DNA of 64,000 nucleotides from Streptomyces sp. NBC_00083 (GTDB lineage: Bacteria > Actinomycetota > Actinomycetes > Streptomycetales > Streptomycetaceae): positions 1,488,001-1,552,000 of the forward strand of contig NZ_JAPELY010000002.1 of NCBI RefSeq assembly GCF_026343295.1, in the 5' to 3' direction. The notes beneath the pieces were generated by a model that saw only the letters and a list, made by a program, of their open reading frames with translations, was not told the origin of the DNA and made no database searches. Below are positions 1 to 8,837 of the stretch, piece after piece (positions within the stretch are counted from its first letter, which is position 1; each line of letters starts with the position of its first letter). The position numbers and the translations under genes are program-made.

Positions 1-369
1 AGCGCCACCCTCGTCTACCTCGCCGCCCTCCAGGGCATCCCCGGCGAGCTGTACGAGGCGGCCGAACTCGACGGCGCGGGGCTGCTCCGCAAGATCTGGC
101 ACGTCACCGTGCCGCAGACCCGGCTCGTGCTCTCGCTGATGTTCCTCATGCAGATCATCGCCACGATGCAGGTCTTCACCGAGCCGTTCCTGCTCACCAA
201 CGGCGCCGGCCCCGAAGGCTCCACGACGACCGTGGTCTACCTCATCTACCAGTACGCCTTCAACTTCAACAACTACGGCGGCGCCGCCGCGCTCGGCCTG
301 TGCCTGCTCGTCCTGCTCGCCGGTTTCTCGGCGGCGTACGTACGGCTCAGCCGCGACAGCGACGACTAG
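1..369 (+). CDS. Carbohydrate ABC transporter permease (MalF/UgpA type), 5' truncated
   Basis: This is the C-terminal 122 residues of an inner-membrane permease whose start lies left of the window. Reading begins in frame at base 1. Near residues 12-30 it has the cytoplasmic EAA loop of binding-protein-dependent sugar importers (PGELYEAAELDGAG), which docks on the ATPase. Two hydrophobic segments follow and the protein ends in a short charged tail. The next gene, 19 nt downstream, is the partner MalG-type permease, so the two should form the heterodimeric channel. The solute-binding protein gene is expected upstream, outside the window. The substrate cannot be read from the sequence, but the two glycosidases downstream point to an alpha-glucoside or alpha-glucan oligosaccharide. 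Confidence 0.9.
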   Translation, partial: SATLVYLAALQGIPGELYEAAELDGAGLLRKIWHVTVPQTRLVLSLMFLMQIIATMQVFTEPFLLTNGAGPEGSTTTVVYLIYQYAFNFNNYGGAAALGLCLLVLLAGFSAAYVRLSRDSDD

Positions 370-388
370 AACGGACGGTGGGGGACCC

Positions 389-1264
389 ATGTCGACACGC
401 ACACTCATCTCACCGGCCACCCTCGGCCGCACCCGGGGCAAGGTCGTCTACTGGACCGTCTTCGGCCTGGTCATGGTCGTGTTCACGCTCGTCTTCATCG
501 GGCCGCTGTACTGGATGGCCGTCAACGGGCTCAAATCCACTGAGGAGTTCACCCGGATCCCGCCCACGCTCGTCCCGCACGGCGTGCACACGGAGAACGT
601 CACCAACGCCTGGCGCGTGATGGACTTCGCCAAGCTCCTGCTCAACACCCTCTGGTACGCGTTCGGCGCGCTCGCCTTCCAGCTGGTCCTGGACGTGGCC
701 GCCGCCTACTCGCTGTCCAAGCTGCGGCCCGTGTTCGGCAAGGCGATCCTCGCAATGATGCTGGCCACCCTCATGATCCCGGCCGCCGTACTCGTGGTGC
801 CGCAGTACCTGACCGTGCTCGACGTGCCGATCTTCAAGCGGAACCTGCTGAACACGCCGTGGGCGATCTGGCTGCCGTCCGTCACCAACGCCTTCAACAT
901 CTTCCTGCTCAAGCGGTTCTTCGACTCCATCCCGCGCGAACTCCTCGACGCCGCGTCCATCGACGGGGCCTCACCGCTGCGCACCCTGCGCTCGGTGGTC
1001 CTGCCCATCTCCCGGCCGATCCTCGGCGTCGTCTCCATCTTCGCGGTCATCGGCGTCTGGAAGGACTTCCTCTGGCCGATGCTCACCCTGCCCGACCCCA
1101 CCAAACAGACGCTCAACGTGGGCATCTACTCGCTCGCCCAGGGCGTCCCCGAGAACTGGCTCACGGCCGCCCTCGCCATGGCGTCGATCCCCACCCTCCT
1201 CATCTTCATCGTGTTCCAGCGCAACATCATGAGCGGTCTCACCGCGGGCGGCCTCAAGGGCTGA
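389..1264 (+). CDS. Carbohydrate ABC transporter permease (MalG type)
   Basis: A 291-residue inner-membrane permease of the binding-protein-dependent sugar importer class, close to the usual 270-300 residues. Hydrophobic segments are visible near residues 20-45, 85-110, 120-145, 155-175 and 255-280. The EAA loop (PRELLDAASIDGAS) lies near residues 180-195, where the ATP-binding subunit docks. The ATG at 389 follows a G-rich stretch (GGTGGGGGACCC) that can act as ribosome binding site. It follows the MalF-type gene closely and precedes a GH13 glycosidase, forming a sugar uptake and hydrolysis operon. No ATPase gene is present locally; Streptomyces commonly use a shared MsiK-type ATPase, so that is a plausible partner by inference. 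Confidence 0.92.
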   Translation: MSTRTLISPATLGRTRGKVVYWTVFGLVMVVFTLVFIGPLYWMAVNGLKSTEEFTRIPPTLVPHGVHTENVTNAWRVMDFAKLLLNTLWYAFGALAFQLVLDVAAAYSLSKLRPVFGKAILAMMLATLMIPAAVLVVPQYLTVLDVPIFKRNLLNTPWAIWLPSVTNAFNIFLLKRFFDSIPRELLDAASIDGASPLRTLRSVVLPISRPILGVVSIFAVIGVWKDFLWPMLTLPDPTKQTLNVGIYSLAQGVPENWLTAALAMASIPTLLIFIVFQRNIMSGLTAGGLKG

Positions 1265-1370
1265 CACCCCGCACCCCGCTCTCCCCGCACTCCGCCGCCG
1301 GCCCCTCCACCATGCCCCGCTGGACCAACGGGGCCGGCGGCGGGAACCCACCTGCCCGAAAGGACCTCCC

Positions 1371-2942
1371 GTGGCAGCCCACGAAAGCGACGACTGGTGG
1401 CGCTCGGCCGCCATCTACCAGGTGTACGTACGCAGCTTCGCCGACGGTGACGGCGACGGCACCGGCGACCTCGCGGGGGTCCGGGCCAAGCTGCCCTACC
1501 TCGCCGAACTGGGCGTCGACGCCCTGTGGTTCACGCCCTGGTACCTGTCGCCGCTCGCCGACGGCGGCTACGACGTGGCCGACTACCGCACCATCGACCC
1601 CGCGTTCGGCACCCTCGCCGAGGCCGAGAAGCTCATCGTGGAGGCCCGCGCCCTCGGCATCCGCACCATCGTCGACATCGTGCCGAACCACCTGTCGGAC
1701 CAGCACCCGTGGTTCCGGGCCGCCCTGGCGGCCGGACCCGGCAGCCCCGAGCGGGAGCTCTTCCACTTCCGGCCCGGCCGCGGCGCGCACGGCGAACTCC
1801 CGCCCAACACCTGGCCGTCCCAGTTCGCGGGGGATACCTGGACCCGCGTCGAGGACGGCGAGTGGTACCTCCATCTGTTCACCCCGCAGCAGCCCGACCT
1901 CAACTGGGCCCACCCCGCGGTGCGCCGCGAACACGAGGACGTGCTGCGCTTCTGGTTCGAGCGCGGCGTGGCCGGCGTACGCATCGACTCGGCGGCGCTG
2001 CTCGCCAAGGACCCCGCCCTCGCCGACTTCGTCGAGGGCACCGACCCCCACCCCTACATCGACCGCGACGAACTCCACGACATCTACCGCTCCTGGCGCG
2101 CGGTCGCCGACGCGTACGGGGCGGTGTTCGTCGGGGAGGTGTGGCTGCCCGACAGCGAGCGCTTCGCCCGCTATCTGCGCCCCGACGAACTGCACACCGC
2201 CTTCAACTTCACCTTCCTCGCCTGCCCCTGGGACGCGGCCCGCCTGCGCGCCTCCATCGACGACACCCTCGCCGAGCACGCCCCGGTCGGGGCGCCCGCC
2301 ACCTGGGTGCTCTGCAACCACGACGTGACCCGCACGGTCACCCGCTACGGCCGCGCCGACACCGGCTTCGACTTCGCGGCCAAACGCTTCGGCACCCCCA
2401 CCGACCTGGCGCTCGGCACCCGCAGGGCCCGCGCCGCCGCCCTGCTCTCCCTCGCCCTGCCCGGCTCGGTCTACCTCTACCAGGGCGAGGAACTGGGCCT
2501 GCCCGAGGCCGACATCCCCCTCGACCGCATCGAGGACCCCATGCACTTCCGCTCCGGCGGGGTCGACCCCGGCCGCGACGGCTGCCGCGTCCCGCTGCCC
2601 TGGACGGGCAAGCCGTGGGCCACCCCCTGGCTGCCGCAGCCCGCCGACTGGGCCCGGTACGCCGCCGACCGCCAGGGCGGCGTCCCCTCCTCCATGCTCG
2701 CCCTGTACCGCCGGGCCCTGCTGCTGCGCCGCACCCAACCGGGCTTCGGCGACGGCACGTTGACGTGGCTCGAAGCCCCGGAGGGCGTCCTCGCCTTCGC
2801 CCGCGAGGCGGGGCTGTGCTGTGTGGTGAACCTCGGCGACGCACCGGTCCCGCTCCCCGCACACCGCTCGCTCCTGCTCGCGAGCGGCCCCCTCGCCGAC
2901 GGGCTGCTTCCCAAGGACACGGCGGTCTGGCTGCGCGCCTGA
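1371..2942 (+). CDS. Glycoside hydrolase family 13 alpha-glucosidase, cytoplasmic
   Basis: A 523-residue alpha-amylase-family enzyme that starts at GTG 1371 and has no signal peptide, so it probably hydrolyses imported oligosaccharides inside the cell. The conserved GH13 regions appear in order: VDIVPNH near 101-107, GVRIDSA with the nucleophile Asp206, FVGEVW with the acid/base Glu256, and NHDVTR with the transition-state Asp318. A QGEELGLPE segment after region IV is typical of oligo-1,6- and alpha-1,4-glucosidases. The gene lies 106 nt after the permease and 59 nt before a secreted glucanase, consistent with one operon. Exact linkage specificity cannot be assigned from motifs alone. Confidence 0.92.
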   Translation: MAAHESDDWWRSAAIYQVYVRSFADGDGDGTGDLAGVRAKLPYLAELGVDALWFTPWYLSPLADGGYDVADYRTIDPAFGTLAEAEKLIVEARALGIRTIVDIVPNHLSDQHPWFRAALAAGPGSPERELFHFRPGRGAHGELPPNTWPSQFAGDTWTRVEDGEWYLHLFTPQQPDLNWAHPAVRREHEDVLRFWFERGVAGVRIDSAALLAKDPALADFVEGTDPHPYIDRDELHDIYRSWRAVADAYGAVFVGEVWLPDSERFARYLRPDELHTAFNFTFLACPWDAARLRASIDDTLAEHAPVGAPATWVLCNHDVTRTVTRYGRADTGFDFAAKRFGTPTDLALGTRRARAAALLSLALPGSVYLYQGEELGLPEADIPLDRIEDPMHFRSGGVDPGRDGCRVPLPWTGKPWATPWLPQPADWARYAADRQGGVPSSMLALYRRALLLRRTQPGFGDGTLTWLEAPEGVLAFAREAGLCCVVNLGDAPVPLPAHRSLLLASGPLADGLLPKDTAVWLRA

Positions 2943-3001
2943 CCCCGTCCGCACCACCCGCTCCGCCCCATCCCCGCTCCCCCCACGAAAGAGGGTCTGT
3001 C

Positions 3002-5449
3002 ATGCGCATGATCAGAGCCGCACGTGTTGCCGTACCCCAGGAGCCACCACCACCCGCCGGGCCCTCCGGCCGGACCGCGTCCGCCGGGCGGGCCGTCGCC
3101 GCGGTCGCCGCGCTCGCCTGTGTCGTCGCGCTCGGCGCGGTGGGGCTCGGCCCGAACGCCTCGGCGTCGGCCGCCGAATCCGCCCCGCTCTCCCCGCTCG
3201 CCGTGGCGGGGCGCGGCGCCACCGTGCCGTTCACCGAGCTGGAGGCGGAGGCCGCCGCCACCAACGGCACGGTGATCGGCCCGGACCGTACCTACACCAC
3301 GCTGCCCTCGGAGGCCTCGGGCCGCAGCGCGGTGAAGCTGAGCGCGGCCGGCCAGTACGTCGAGTTCACCCTCACCAAGCCCGCCAACGCCGTCGACATC
3401 CGCTACAGCGTCCCGGACGACGCCGCCGGCACCGGCATCAGCGCCCCGGTCGAGCTGAGCTCCGGCGGAGCCAAGCTGAAGGACCTCACCTTCACCTCCA
3501 AGTACGGCTGGTTCTACGGCAGTTACCCCTTCCAGAACCAGCCGGGCGACAAGCCGCACCACTTCTACGACGAGACCCGCACGCTCCTCGGCACGACCCT
3601 GCCCGCCGGGTCCAAGGTCCGGGTCACCCTGCCCTCGACCACGGCGACCCCCTGGGCCGTCGTCGACCTCGCCGACTTCGAACTCGTCCCGGACCCGGTG
3701 GCCCGCCCCGCCGGCTCGCTCTCCGTGACCGACTACGGGGCCGACGCGAGCGGCGCGGCCGACTCGACCTCCGCCTTCCAGCAGGCCGTCGACGCCGGCA
3801 AGGCCCAGGGCAAGGAGGTCTACATCCCGACCGGCACCTTCAAGCTCACCGACCACGTGGTGGTCGACCAGGTGACGCTGCGCGGGGCCGGCCCCTGGTA
3901 CTCGGTGCTCACCGGCCGCAGCTCCGCCGACCGCACCCGGGCCGCCGGCATCTACGGCAAGTACGTGAGCGGCGGCGGCTACAAGGGCGGGATCCGGCCC
4001 TATGAAGCGGGCGGGCCCAGCCGCAACGTCACCCTCAAGGACTTCGCGCTGATCGGCGAGATCACCGAGCGCGTCGACGAGGACCAGGTCAACGGGATCG
4101 GCGGGGCGCTCAGCAACTCCACCGTCGACAACATATGGCTTCAGCACACCAAGGTCGGGGCGTGGATGGACGGCCCGATGGACGACTTCCACATCAAGAA
4201 CAGCCGGATCCTGGACCAGACCGCGGACGGCGTCAACTTCCACTGGGGAGTGACCCGTTCGTCGGTGGAGAACACCTTCCTGCGCAACACCGGGGACGAC
4301 GGACTGGCCATGTGGTCGGACACCGTGACCGACGCCAACAACACGTTCAAGAACAACACCGTGGTGGCTCCGGTCCTCGCCAACAACATCGCCCTCTATG
4401 GCGGCAGGGACAACGCGGCGACCGACAACGTGGTCGCGGACACCGTGACCAACGGCGGCGGTCTGCACGTCGGCAACCGGTTCGACGGCGTCAACCCCGG
4501 CAGCGGCACCGACGTCCAGGGCACGATCACACTGGCCCGCAACACCACGATCCGGGCGGGCAACGCGGACCTCGGCTGGCCGTTCCCGATCGGCGCGGTG
4601 TGGTTCGACTCCCGCAACAGCACCATGGACAAGGCGACCGTCAACGTCACCGACACCGACATCCTGGACAGCTCCTACGCGGCCATCCACTTTGTGTCGG
4701 GCACCACCAAGGGCGTCAACTTCAACAACGTGAACATTGACGGCACCGGCACCTTCGCCCTCCAGTTCAACGACCCGGCCCAGCTGTCCATGACCGGCGT
4801 CACCGCGAAGAACCTCGGCTTCTCCGAGCCGGTCTACAGCTGCCTCGGCGGCAACCTCGCCCTCACCCAGGGCGCCGGTAACTCCGGCTGGAACGGGAAG
4901 CTGCCCGCCACCTACTGCGGCGAGTGGCCCAAGCCCAACTACGACCACGGCGGCACCACCACCCCGCCGAGCAGCCCGCCGCCCACCGGGCCCAGCTCGC
5001 CGCCGCCGAGCAGCCCGCCGCCCGCCGACCCCGACCTCGCCAAGGGCCGCCCGGTCGCCGAGACCTCGCACACCCAGGTCTACGACGCGGCCAAGGCCGT
5101 CGACGGCGACGCCACCAGCTACTGGGAGAGCGCCAACAACGCCTTCCCGCAGTCGGTCACCGTCGACCTCGGCTCGGTGCGCGCCGTCGGCAGGCTGGTC
5201 CTGAAGCTGCCGCCCGCCACCGCGTGGGGCGCCCGCACCCAGACGCTCTCGGTGCTCGGCAGCGCCGACAACGGCTCCTACGGACAGCTCGTCGCGAGCC
5301 GCGGCTACACCTTCGACCCGGCCTCCGGCAACAAGGTGGCGATCGCCCTGCCGGCCAACACCAGCACCCGCTATCTGCGGCTGACGGTCACCGCCAACAC
5401 GGGCTGGCCGGCCGCGCAGATCAGCGAGTTCGAGGCGTACGTGCCCTGA
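3002..5449 (+). CDS. Secreted alpha-1,3-glucanase / mycodextranase-like protein (GH87-like) with F5/8C domain
   Basis: An 815-residue exported protein. An unusually long N-terminal leader ends in a hydrophobic stretch near residues 35-55, followed by an Ala-Ser-rich cleavage region. An N-terminal beta-sandwich of the GH87 type covers about 75-230. A right-handed beta-helix, Asn- and Asp-rich, runs from about 235 to 640 and holds the acidic cluster GDDGLAMWSD near 430-440, a plausible catalytic site. A Pro/Ser/Thr linker near 650-675 leads to a C-terminal discoidin (F5/8 type C) carbohydrate-binding domain. The ATG at 3002 follows GAAAGAGGG. The family call comes from recognising this domain order; a GH28- or GH55-related beta-helix is the main alternative. 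Its place after the sugar importer and GH13 enzyme fits extracellular depolymerisation of alpha-glucan. Confidence 0.75.
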   Translation: MRMIRAARVAVPQEPPPPAGPSGRTASAGRAVAAVAALACVVALGAVGLGPNASASAAESAPLSPLAVAGRGATVPFTELEAEAAATNGTVIGPDRTYTTLPSEASGRSAVKLSAAGQYVEFTLTKPANAVDIRYSVPDDAAGTGISAPVELSSGGAKLKDLTFTSKYGWFYGSYPFQNQPGDKPHHFYDETRTLLGTTLPAGSKVRVTLPSTTATPWAVVDLADFELVPDPVARPAGSLSVTDYGADASGAADSTSAFQQAVDAGKAQGKEVYIPTGTFKLTDHVVVDQVTLRGAGPWYSVLTGRSSADRTRAAGIYGKYVSGGGYKGGIRPYEAGGPSRNVTLKDFALIGEITERVDEDQVNGIGGALSNSTVDNIWLQHTKVGAWMDGPMDDFHIKNSRILDQTADGVNFHWGVTRSSVENTFLRNTGDDGLAMWSDTVTDANNTFKNNTVVAPVLANNIALYGGRDNAATDNVVADTVTNGGGLHVGNRFDGVNPGSGTDVQGTITLARNTTIRAGNADLGWPFPIGAVWFDSRNSTMDKATVNVTDTDILDSSYAAIHFVSGTTKGVNFNNVNIDGTGTFALQFNDPAQLSMTGVTAKNLGFSEPVYSCLGGNLALTQGAGNSGWNGKLPATYCGEWPKPNYDHGGTTTPPSSPPPTGPSSPPPSSPPPADPDLAKGRPVAETSHTQVYDAAKAVDGDATSYWESANNAFPQSVTVDLGSVRAVGRLVLKLPPATAWGARTQTLSVLGSADNGSYGQLVASRGYTFDPASGNKVAIALPANTSTRYLRLTVTANTGWPAAQISEFEAYVP

Positions 5450-5472
5450 CGGTGCCGGGCCCGGCCGGGTGC

Positions 5473-6249
5473 TCAGCGGACGCTGTCGTACAGCTCCTGG
5501 GTCAGCCGGGCGACCCGGCCGGGTTCGCGCAGTGAGGGGAAGTGGTCGCTGCCGGGCAGCCGGACCAGACGGCACCCCGGGATGCGGGCGGCCACGGCCT
5601 CGTTCGACCGGATCACCCGCTCGTGGTCGTGCTCGCCGACGGCCACGAGGCAGGGCACGGTGATCTCGCCGAGCCGGTCGAAGGCGTCCGGGTCGGGGAG
5701 CTGGTGGCCCAGGTTGTTGAACCACCCCGGGATCGCCGCGCGCAGCTGCGCGGCGGCCTCGGGGTCGTCGCCCGTTCCGGCCGCGCCCCAGGTGCGCAGA
5801 CCGAGCGCGACGATGCCCTCCAGGTCGCCCTTCTGTGTCAACTCGCCGATGTCCGCGAGGAGTTCACCGGACTGGAGCGCGGGGTCGCCGGTGACGCCGG
5901 GGCAGAACAGGGCCAGTCCCGCCACGCGTCCGGGGGCGTCGAGTGCGAGGCTGAGCGCGGTCGCGCCGCCCATGCTGGACCCGACGAGCACCGCGCGCTC
6001 CACCCCGAAGTGGTCCAGTACGGCGAGCAGGTCACCGGCGGGTGTGTACTCGGCGCCGGGCGCGGGGGAGCGCCCGTATCCCCGCACGTCGTAGCGGATC
6101 ACGCGGTGGCGCTCGGCGAGCGGCGGCACGATCGCGTCCCACACTCCGGAGGCGGCTACCCCCGGGTGGAGCAGCACCAGGGGAATGCCCTCGCCGCCGG
6201 TGTCCTCGGCCCACACCTCGCCGCCCTTGACCGGCACGTTCAGTTCCAT
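5473..6249 (-). CDS. Alpha/beta hydrolase
   Basis: A 258-residue alpha/beta-hydrolase-fold protein, normal length for the family. It shows an oxyanion-hole HPG segment near residue 28, the nucleophile elbow GSSMGG (Ser in G-x-S-x-G) near residue 93, and a terminal GSDHFP that supplies the catalytic His. I chose the ATG at 6249 (MELNVPVKGG), where family homology begins; an in-frame TTG at 6300 would add 17 unusual residues. It is convergent with the glucanase gene (23 nt between stops) and lies downstream of the helix-turn-helix citrate synthase on the same strand. The substrate is unknown; 3-oxoadipate enol-lactonase-like and esterase members look much alike. Confidence 0.85.
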   Translation of the reverse strand: MELNVPVKGGEVWAEDTGGEGIPLVLLHPGVAASGVWDAIVPPLAERHRVIRYDVRGYGRSPAPGAEYTPAGDLLAVLDHFGVERAVLVGSSMGGATALSLALDAPGRVAGLALFCPGVTGDPALQSGELLADIGELTQKGDLEGIVALGLRTWGAAGTGDDPEAAAQLRAAIPGWFNNLGHQLPDPDAFDRLGEITVPCLVAVGEHDHERVIRSNEAVAARIPGCRLVRLPGSDHFPSLREPGRVARLTQELYDSVR

Positions 6250-6326
6250 GGGGCAAGTCTGTCGGGTCGCCCGGCCGGGGCCAAGTTGCTTGACGGACAA
6301 GCGGGTTCAGGCCGCGCCGGCCCCCT

Positions 6327-7559
6327 TCAGAAGGGCAGCGGCCGGGGCGGGCGGGGACCTGTGTAGTGGCCGCTGGGGCGCAGCCGCAGCGGGGGCTGCG
6401 CGTACTCCTCCAGGGCGTGGGCGATCCAGCCGGCCGTGCGGGCCACCGCGAACACGGTCTCGCCGGCCTCGGCGGGCATGCCGAACGCGACGCTCAGGAC
6501 GGCGAGCGCCAGATCGACGTTGGCGTGCAGCGCGGTGTGCCGCGCCGTCGTCTCGACGACGTCGCGCGCCGCCGCCAGTGCTTCGGCGGCCTGCGGCACC
6601 GAGCCGAGCAGCGCGAACAGGGCCTGGGCGCGCGGGTCTTCGCCCGTGTACAGCCGGTGGCCGAGGCCCGGCACGCGCCGTCCCGAGCGCAGGTGGTCGG
6701 CGACGACCGGGGCGGCGCCGCCCCGGTCGAGGACCTCGGCGAGGGTGCGGTGGGCCAGCCCGCTCGCGGCGCCGTGCAGCGGTCCCTCCAGGGCGCCGAG
6801 GCCCGCGGAGACGACGGCGTACGGATGGGCGCGGGCGGAGGCGGCGACCCGGGCGGCGAGCGTGGAGGCGGCCAGATCGTGGTCGATGAGCAGCGCGAGT
6901 GCCGTGTCCAGCAAGCGAAGTGACTGCTCGTCAGGTTCCTGTGCCGTCAGGCGCTGCCACAGCTGCCGCGCCATGCGGCCCTCGCCGGGGCGGAGCGCGT
7001 CGGCGGTCGGCAGGGCGCCGACCAGGGTGGGGATCAGGGTGCGGGCGCAGCCGAGCACCGCCGCGGGGGAGAGGTCGAAACGCAGCGGGTCGGCGGCCGA
7101 GACCGCGACCGCGGCGGCCCGCAGCCGGTCCATGGTGCCGCTGTGCGCGGGGAGCGCCGCGACGGCGAGCCGTGCCGCGTCCAGGAACGGCGGGGGCGCC
7201 GTGAAGTGCGGGGCGTGCGCCGGCTCTCCGGTCCACACCCACTCCGCGACCTCCTCGAAGCCGTGGGTGGTGGCGAGGTCGACCGCGTCGACACCGCGGT
7301 AGTAGTAGCGGTCCTTGTCGATCAGGGTGAGGGCGGTGCGGAAGGTCGGCTCGCCGCCCGAGGCGGAGGCGGCCGGCTCCCGGCGGGCCCCGCGCCGGGC
7401 GAGCGCGTCGATCTCCCGGGCATCGAAGGTGGAGCCCCGGCCGCCCGGGGCGCGCTCGCTGCTGAGCTGGCCCCGGCTGACGTACGCGTACACCGTCTCG
7501 GGTTTCACGCCGAGCCGCTGTGCCGCCTCGCGGGTGGTGAGCCGCTCCTGATCGGTCAT
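6327..7559 (-). CDS. Citrate synthase family protein with N-terminal helix-turn-helix
   Basis: A 410-residue protein. Residues about 5-50 form a MerR/excisionase-type helix-turn-helix (LTTREAAQRLGVKPETVYAYV), and about 75-410 form a citrate synthase domain. Citrate synthase landmarks are present: HGAASG near the first active-site His, GLGHRLY with the second His, and an HANVD segment. The start was set at ATG 7559 (MTDQERLTT); an upstream in-frame start would add an Asp/Gly-rich tail. Divergent from a second citrate synthase across a 116-bp AT-rich spacer holding a perfect palindrome, so the DNA-binding domain may regulate this promoter pair. The fusion suggests a sensor or regulator of citrate or acyl-CoA status, which is inference. 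Confidence 0.88.
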   Translation of the reverse strand: MTDQERLTTREAAQRLGVKPETVYAYVSRGQLSSERAPGGRGSTFDAREIDALARRGARREPAASASGGEPTFRTALTLIDKDRYYYRGVDAVDLATTHGFEEVAEWVWTGEPAHAPHFTAPPPFLDAARLAVAALPAHSGTMDRLRAAAVAVSAADPLRFDLSPAAVLGCARTLIPTLVGALPTADALRPGEGRMARQLWQRLTAQEPDEQSLRLLDTALALLIDHDLAASTLAARVAASARAHPYAVVSAGLGALEGPLHGAASGLAHRTLAEVLDRGGAAPVVADHLRSGRRVPGLGHRLYTGEDPRAQALFALLGSVPQAAEALAAARDVVETTARHTALHANVDLALAVLSVAFGMPAEAGETVFAVARTAGWIAHALEEYAQPPLRLRPSGHYTGPRPPRPLPF

Positions 7560-7595
7560 GGGGCCACCGTATCCATCTCGATCCATCCCGTTCAC

Positions 7596-7610
7596 ATTGA
7601 TTCAATCAAT
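7596..7610. promoter_or_regulatory. Perfect 15-bp palindrome between divergent citrate synthase genes
   Basis: ATTGATT-C-AATCAAT is a perfect 7+1+7 dyad in an unusually AT-rich spacer. It lies 36 bp before the helix-turn-helix citrate synthase start and 65 bp before the other start. A TTGACA at 7612-7617, with TAGACA 16 nt downstream at 7634-7639, could be the promoter for the plus-strand gene, which would place the dyad just upstream of its -35. Further TTGA/TCAA half-sites follow to 7650. Confidence 0.6.
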
Positions 7611-7675
7611 ATTGACAGCCTCGAACTCAATCATAGACAGTCAAGTCAACATGAGGAACTGAAGGAGGCAGCCAC

Positions 7676-8833
7676 ATGGCCGGCACCACCACCGCCCCCG
7701 CCGCGGTACCCCGCGGGCTCGCGGGCGTCGTCGTCACGGACACCGAACTCGGCGACGTCCGGGGCCGCGAGGGCTTCTACCACTACCGCCAGTACTCGGC
7801 CGTCGAGCTCGCCGGGAGCCGCACCTTCGAGGACGTCTGGCACCTGATGTTCCACGGCGAGCTGCCCGACGCCGCCGCCCGAGCCGCGTTCACCGCCCGC
7901 ACCGCCCGGCTGCGCCGCCTGCCCGACGGCGTACGCGAGGCACTTCCGGGCATCGCCCGCACCGGCGCCTCGTCCGGACCGCTCGCCGGGCTGCGCACCG
8001 CGCTCTCCCTGCTGGGCGCGGCCAAGGGGTTCCGGCCCGTGTACGACCTCGACGCCGAGCGGCGCGCCGAGGACGCGCTCGCCGCCTGCGCCGCGGTCCC
8101 CACCCTGCTGACCGCCCTGCACCGGCTGGGCCGGGGGCTCGAACCCGTCGAGCCCCGCGACGACCTGCCGTACGCCGCCAACTACCTCTACATGCTGACC
8201 GGTTCGGAGCCCGAGCCCGAGCGCGCCCGAGCCGTCGAGCGCTACCTCATCTCCACCGTCGACCACGGCTTCAACGCCTCGACCTTCACCGCCCGCGTCG
8301 TCGCCTCCACCGGCGCCGATGTCGCCGCGAGCCTGGTCGCCGCCGTCGGCGCGCTCTCCGGCCCGCTGCACGGCGGCGCCCCCAGCCGCGCCCTCGACAC
8401 CCTGGACGCGATCGGCACCCCCGACCGCATCGACGGCTGGATCCGCGAACGGGTCCTGGCCGGCGAGCGGATCATGGGGTTCGGGCATCCCGTCTACCGC
8501 ACCGAGGACCCCCGCTCGCGCATGCTGCGCGGGATCGCCGAGGGCTTCGGCGGCCCGCTCGTCTCGTTCGCCGTCGAGGTGGAGCGCCAGGTCGAGGCGA
8601 TCCTCGCCGAGCTCAAGCCGGGCCGCGAACTGCACACCAACGTGGAGTTCTACGCGGGAGTCGTCATGGAGCTGTGCGGGCTGCCGCGCGAGATGTTCAC
8701 GCCCACCTTCTGCGCCGCCCGGGTCGTCGGCTGGAGCGCCAACATCCTGGAGCAGGCGGCGGACTCGAAGATCATCCGCCCGGCGGCCCGCTATGTGGGC
8801 CCGCCCCCGCCGCAGCCCGTGCCCGCTGCCTGA
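7676..8833 (+). CDS. Citrate synthase / methylcitrate synthase (CitA type)
   Basis: A 385-residue citrate synthase family enzyme that condenses acetyl-CoA (or propionyl-CoA) with oxaloacetate. Active-site landmarks are HGGAPS near residue 237, GFGHPVYRTEDPR near 265-277 with the second His, and HTNVEFYAG with the region of the catalytic Asp/Glu. It lacks the helix-turn-helix present in its divergent neighbour. The ATG at 7676 follows GAAGGAGG at ideal spacing. The two genes share a promoter region and are probably controlled together. Citrate and 2-methylcitrate synthase specificity cannot be separated by eye. Confidence 0.92.
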   Translation: MAGTTTAPAAVPRGLAGVVVTDTELGDVRGREGFYHYRQYSAVELAGSRTFEDVWHLMFHGELPDAAARAAFTARTARLRRLPDGVREALPGIARTGASSGPLAGLRTALSLLGAAKGFRPVYDLDAERRAEDALAACAAVPTLLTALHRLGRGLEPVEPRDDLPYAANYLYMLTGSEPEPERARAVERYLISTVDHGFNASTFTARVVASTGADVAASLVAAVGALSGPLHGGAPSRALDTLDAIGTPDRIDGWIRERVLAGERIMGFGHPVYRTEDPRSRMLRGIAEGFGGPLVSFAVEVERQVEAILAELKPGRELHTNVEFYAGVVMELCGLPREMFTPTFCAARVVGWSANILEQAADSKIIRPAARYVGPPPPQPVPAA

Positions 8834-8837
8834 GGCG

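Noticed and set aside
1254..5725. Very long antisense open frames (567 and 1,082 codons) opposite the GH13 and glucanase genes
   Set aside because: They are typical high-GC mirror frames with Arg/Gly/Ala-rich, domain-free translations, and the plus-strand genes have clear catalytic motifs.
5473..6300. TTG start at 6300 for the alpha/beta hydrolase
   Set aside because: It would add a Gln/Arg/Gly-rich extension outside the fold and has no ribosome site; ATG 6249 matches where the family starts.
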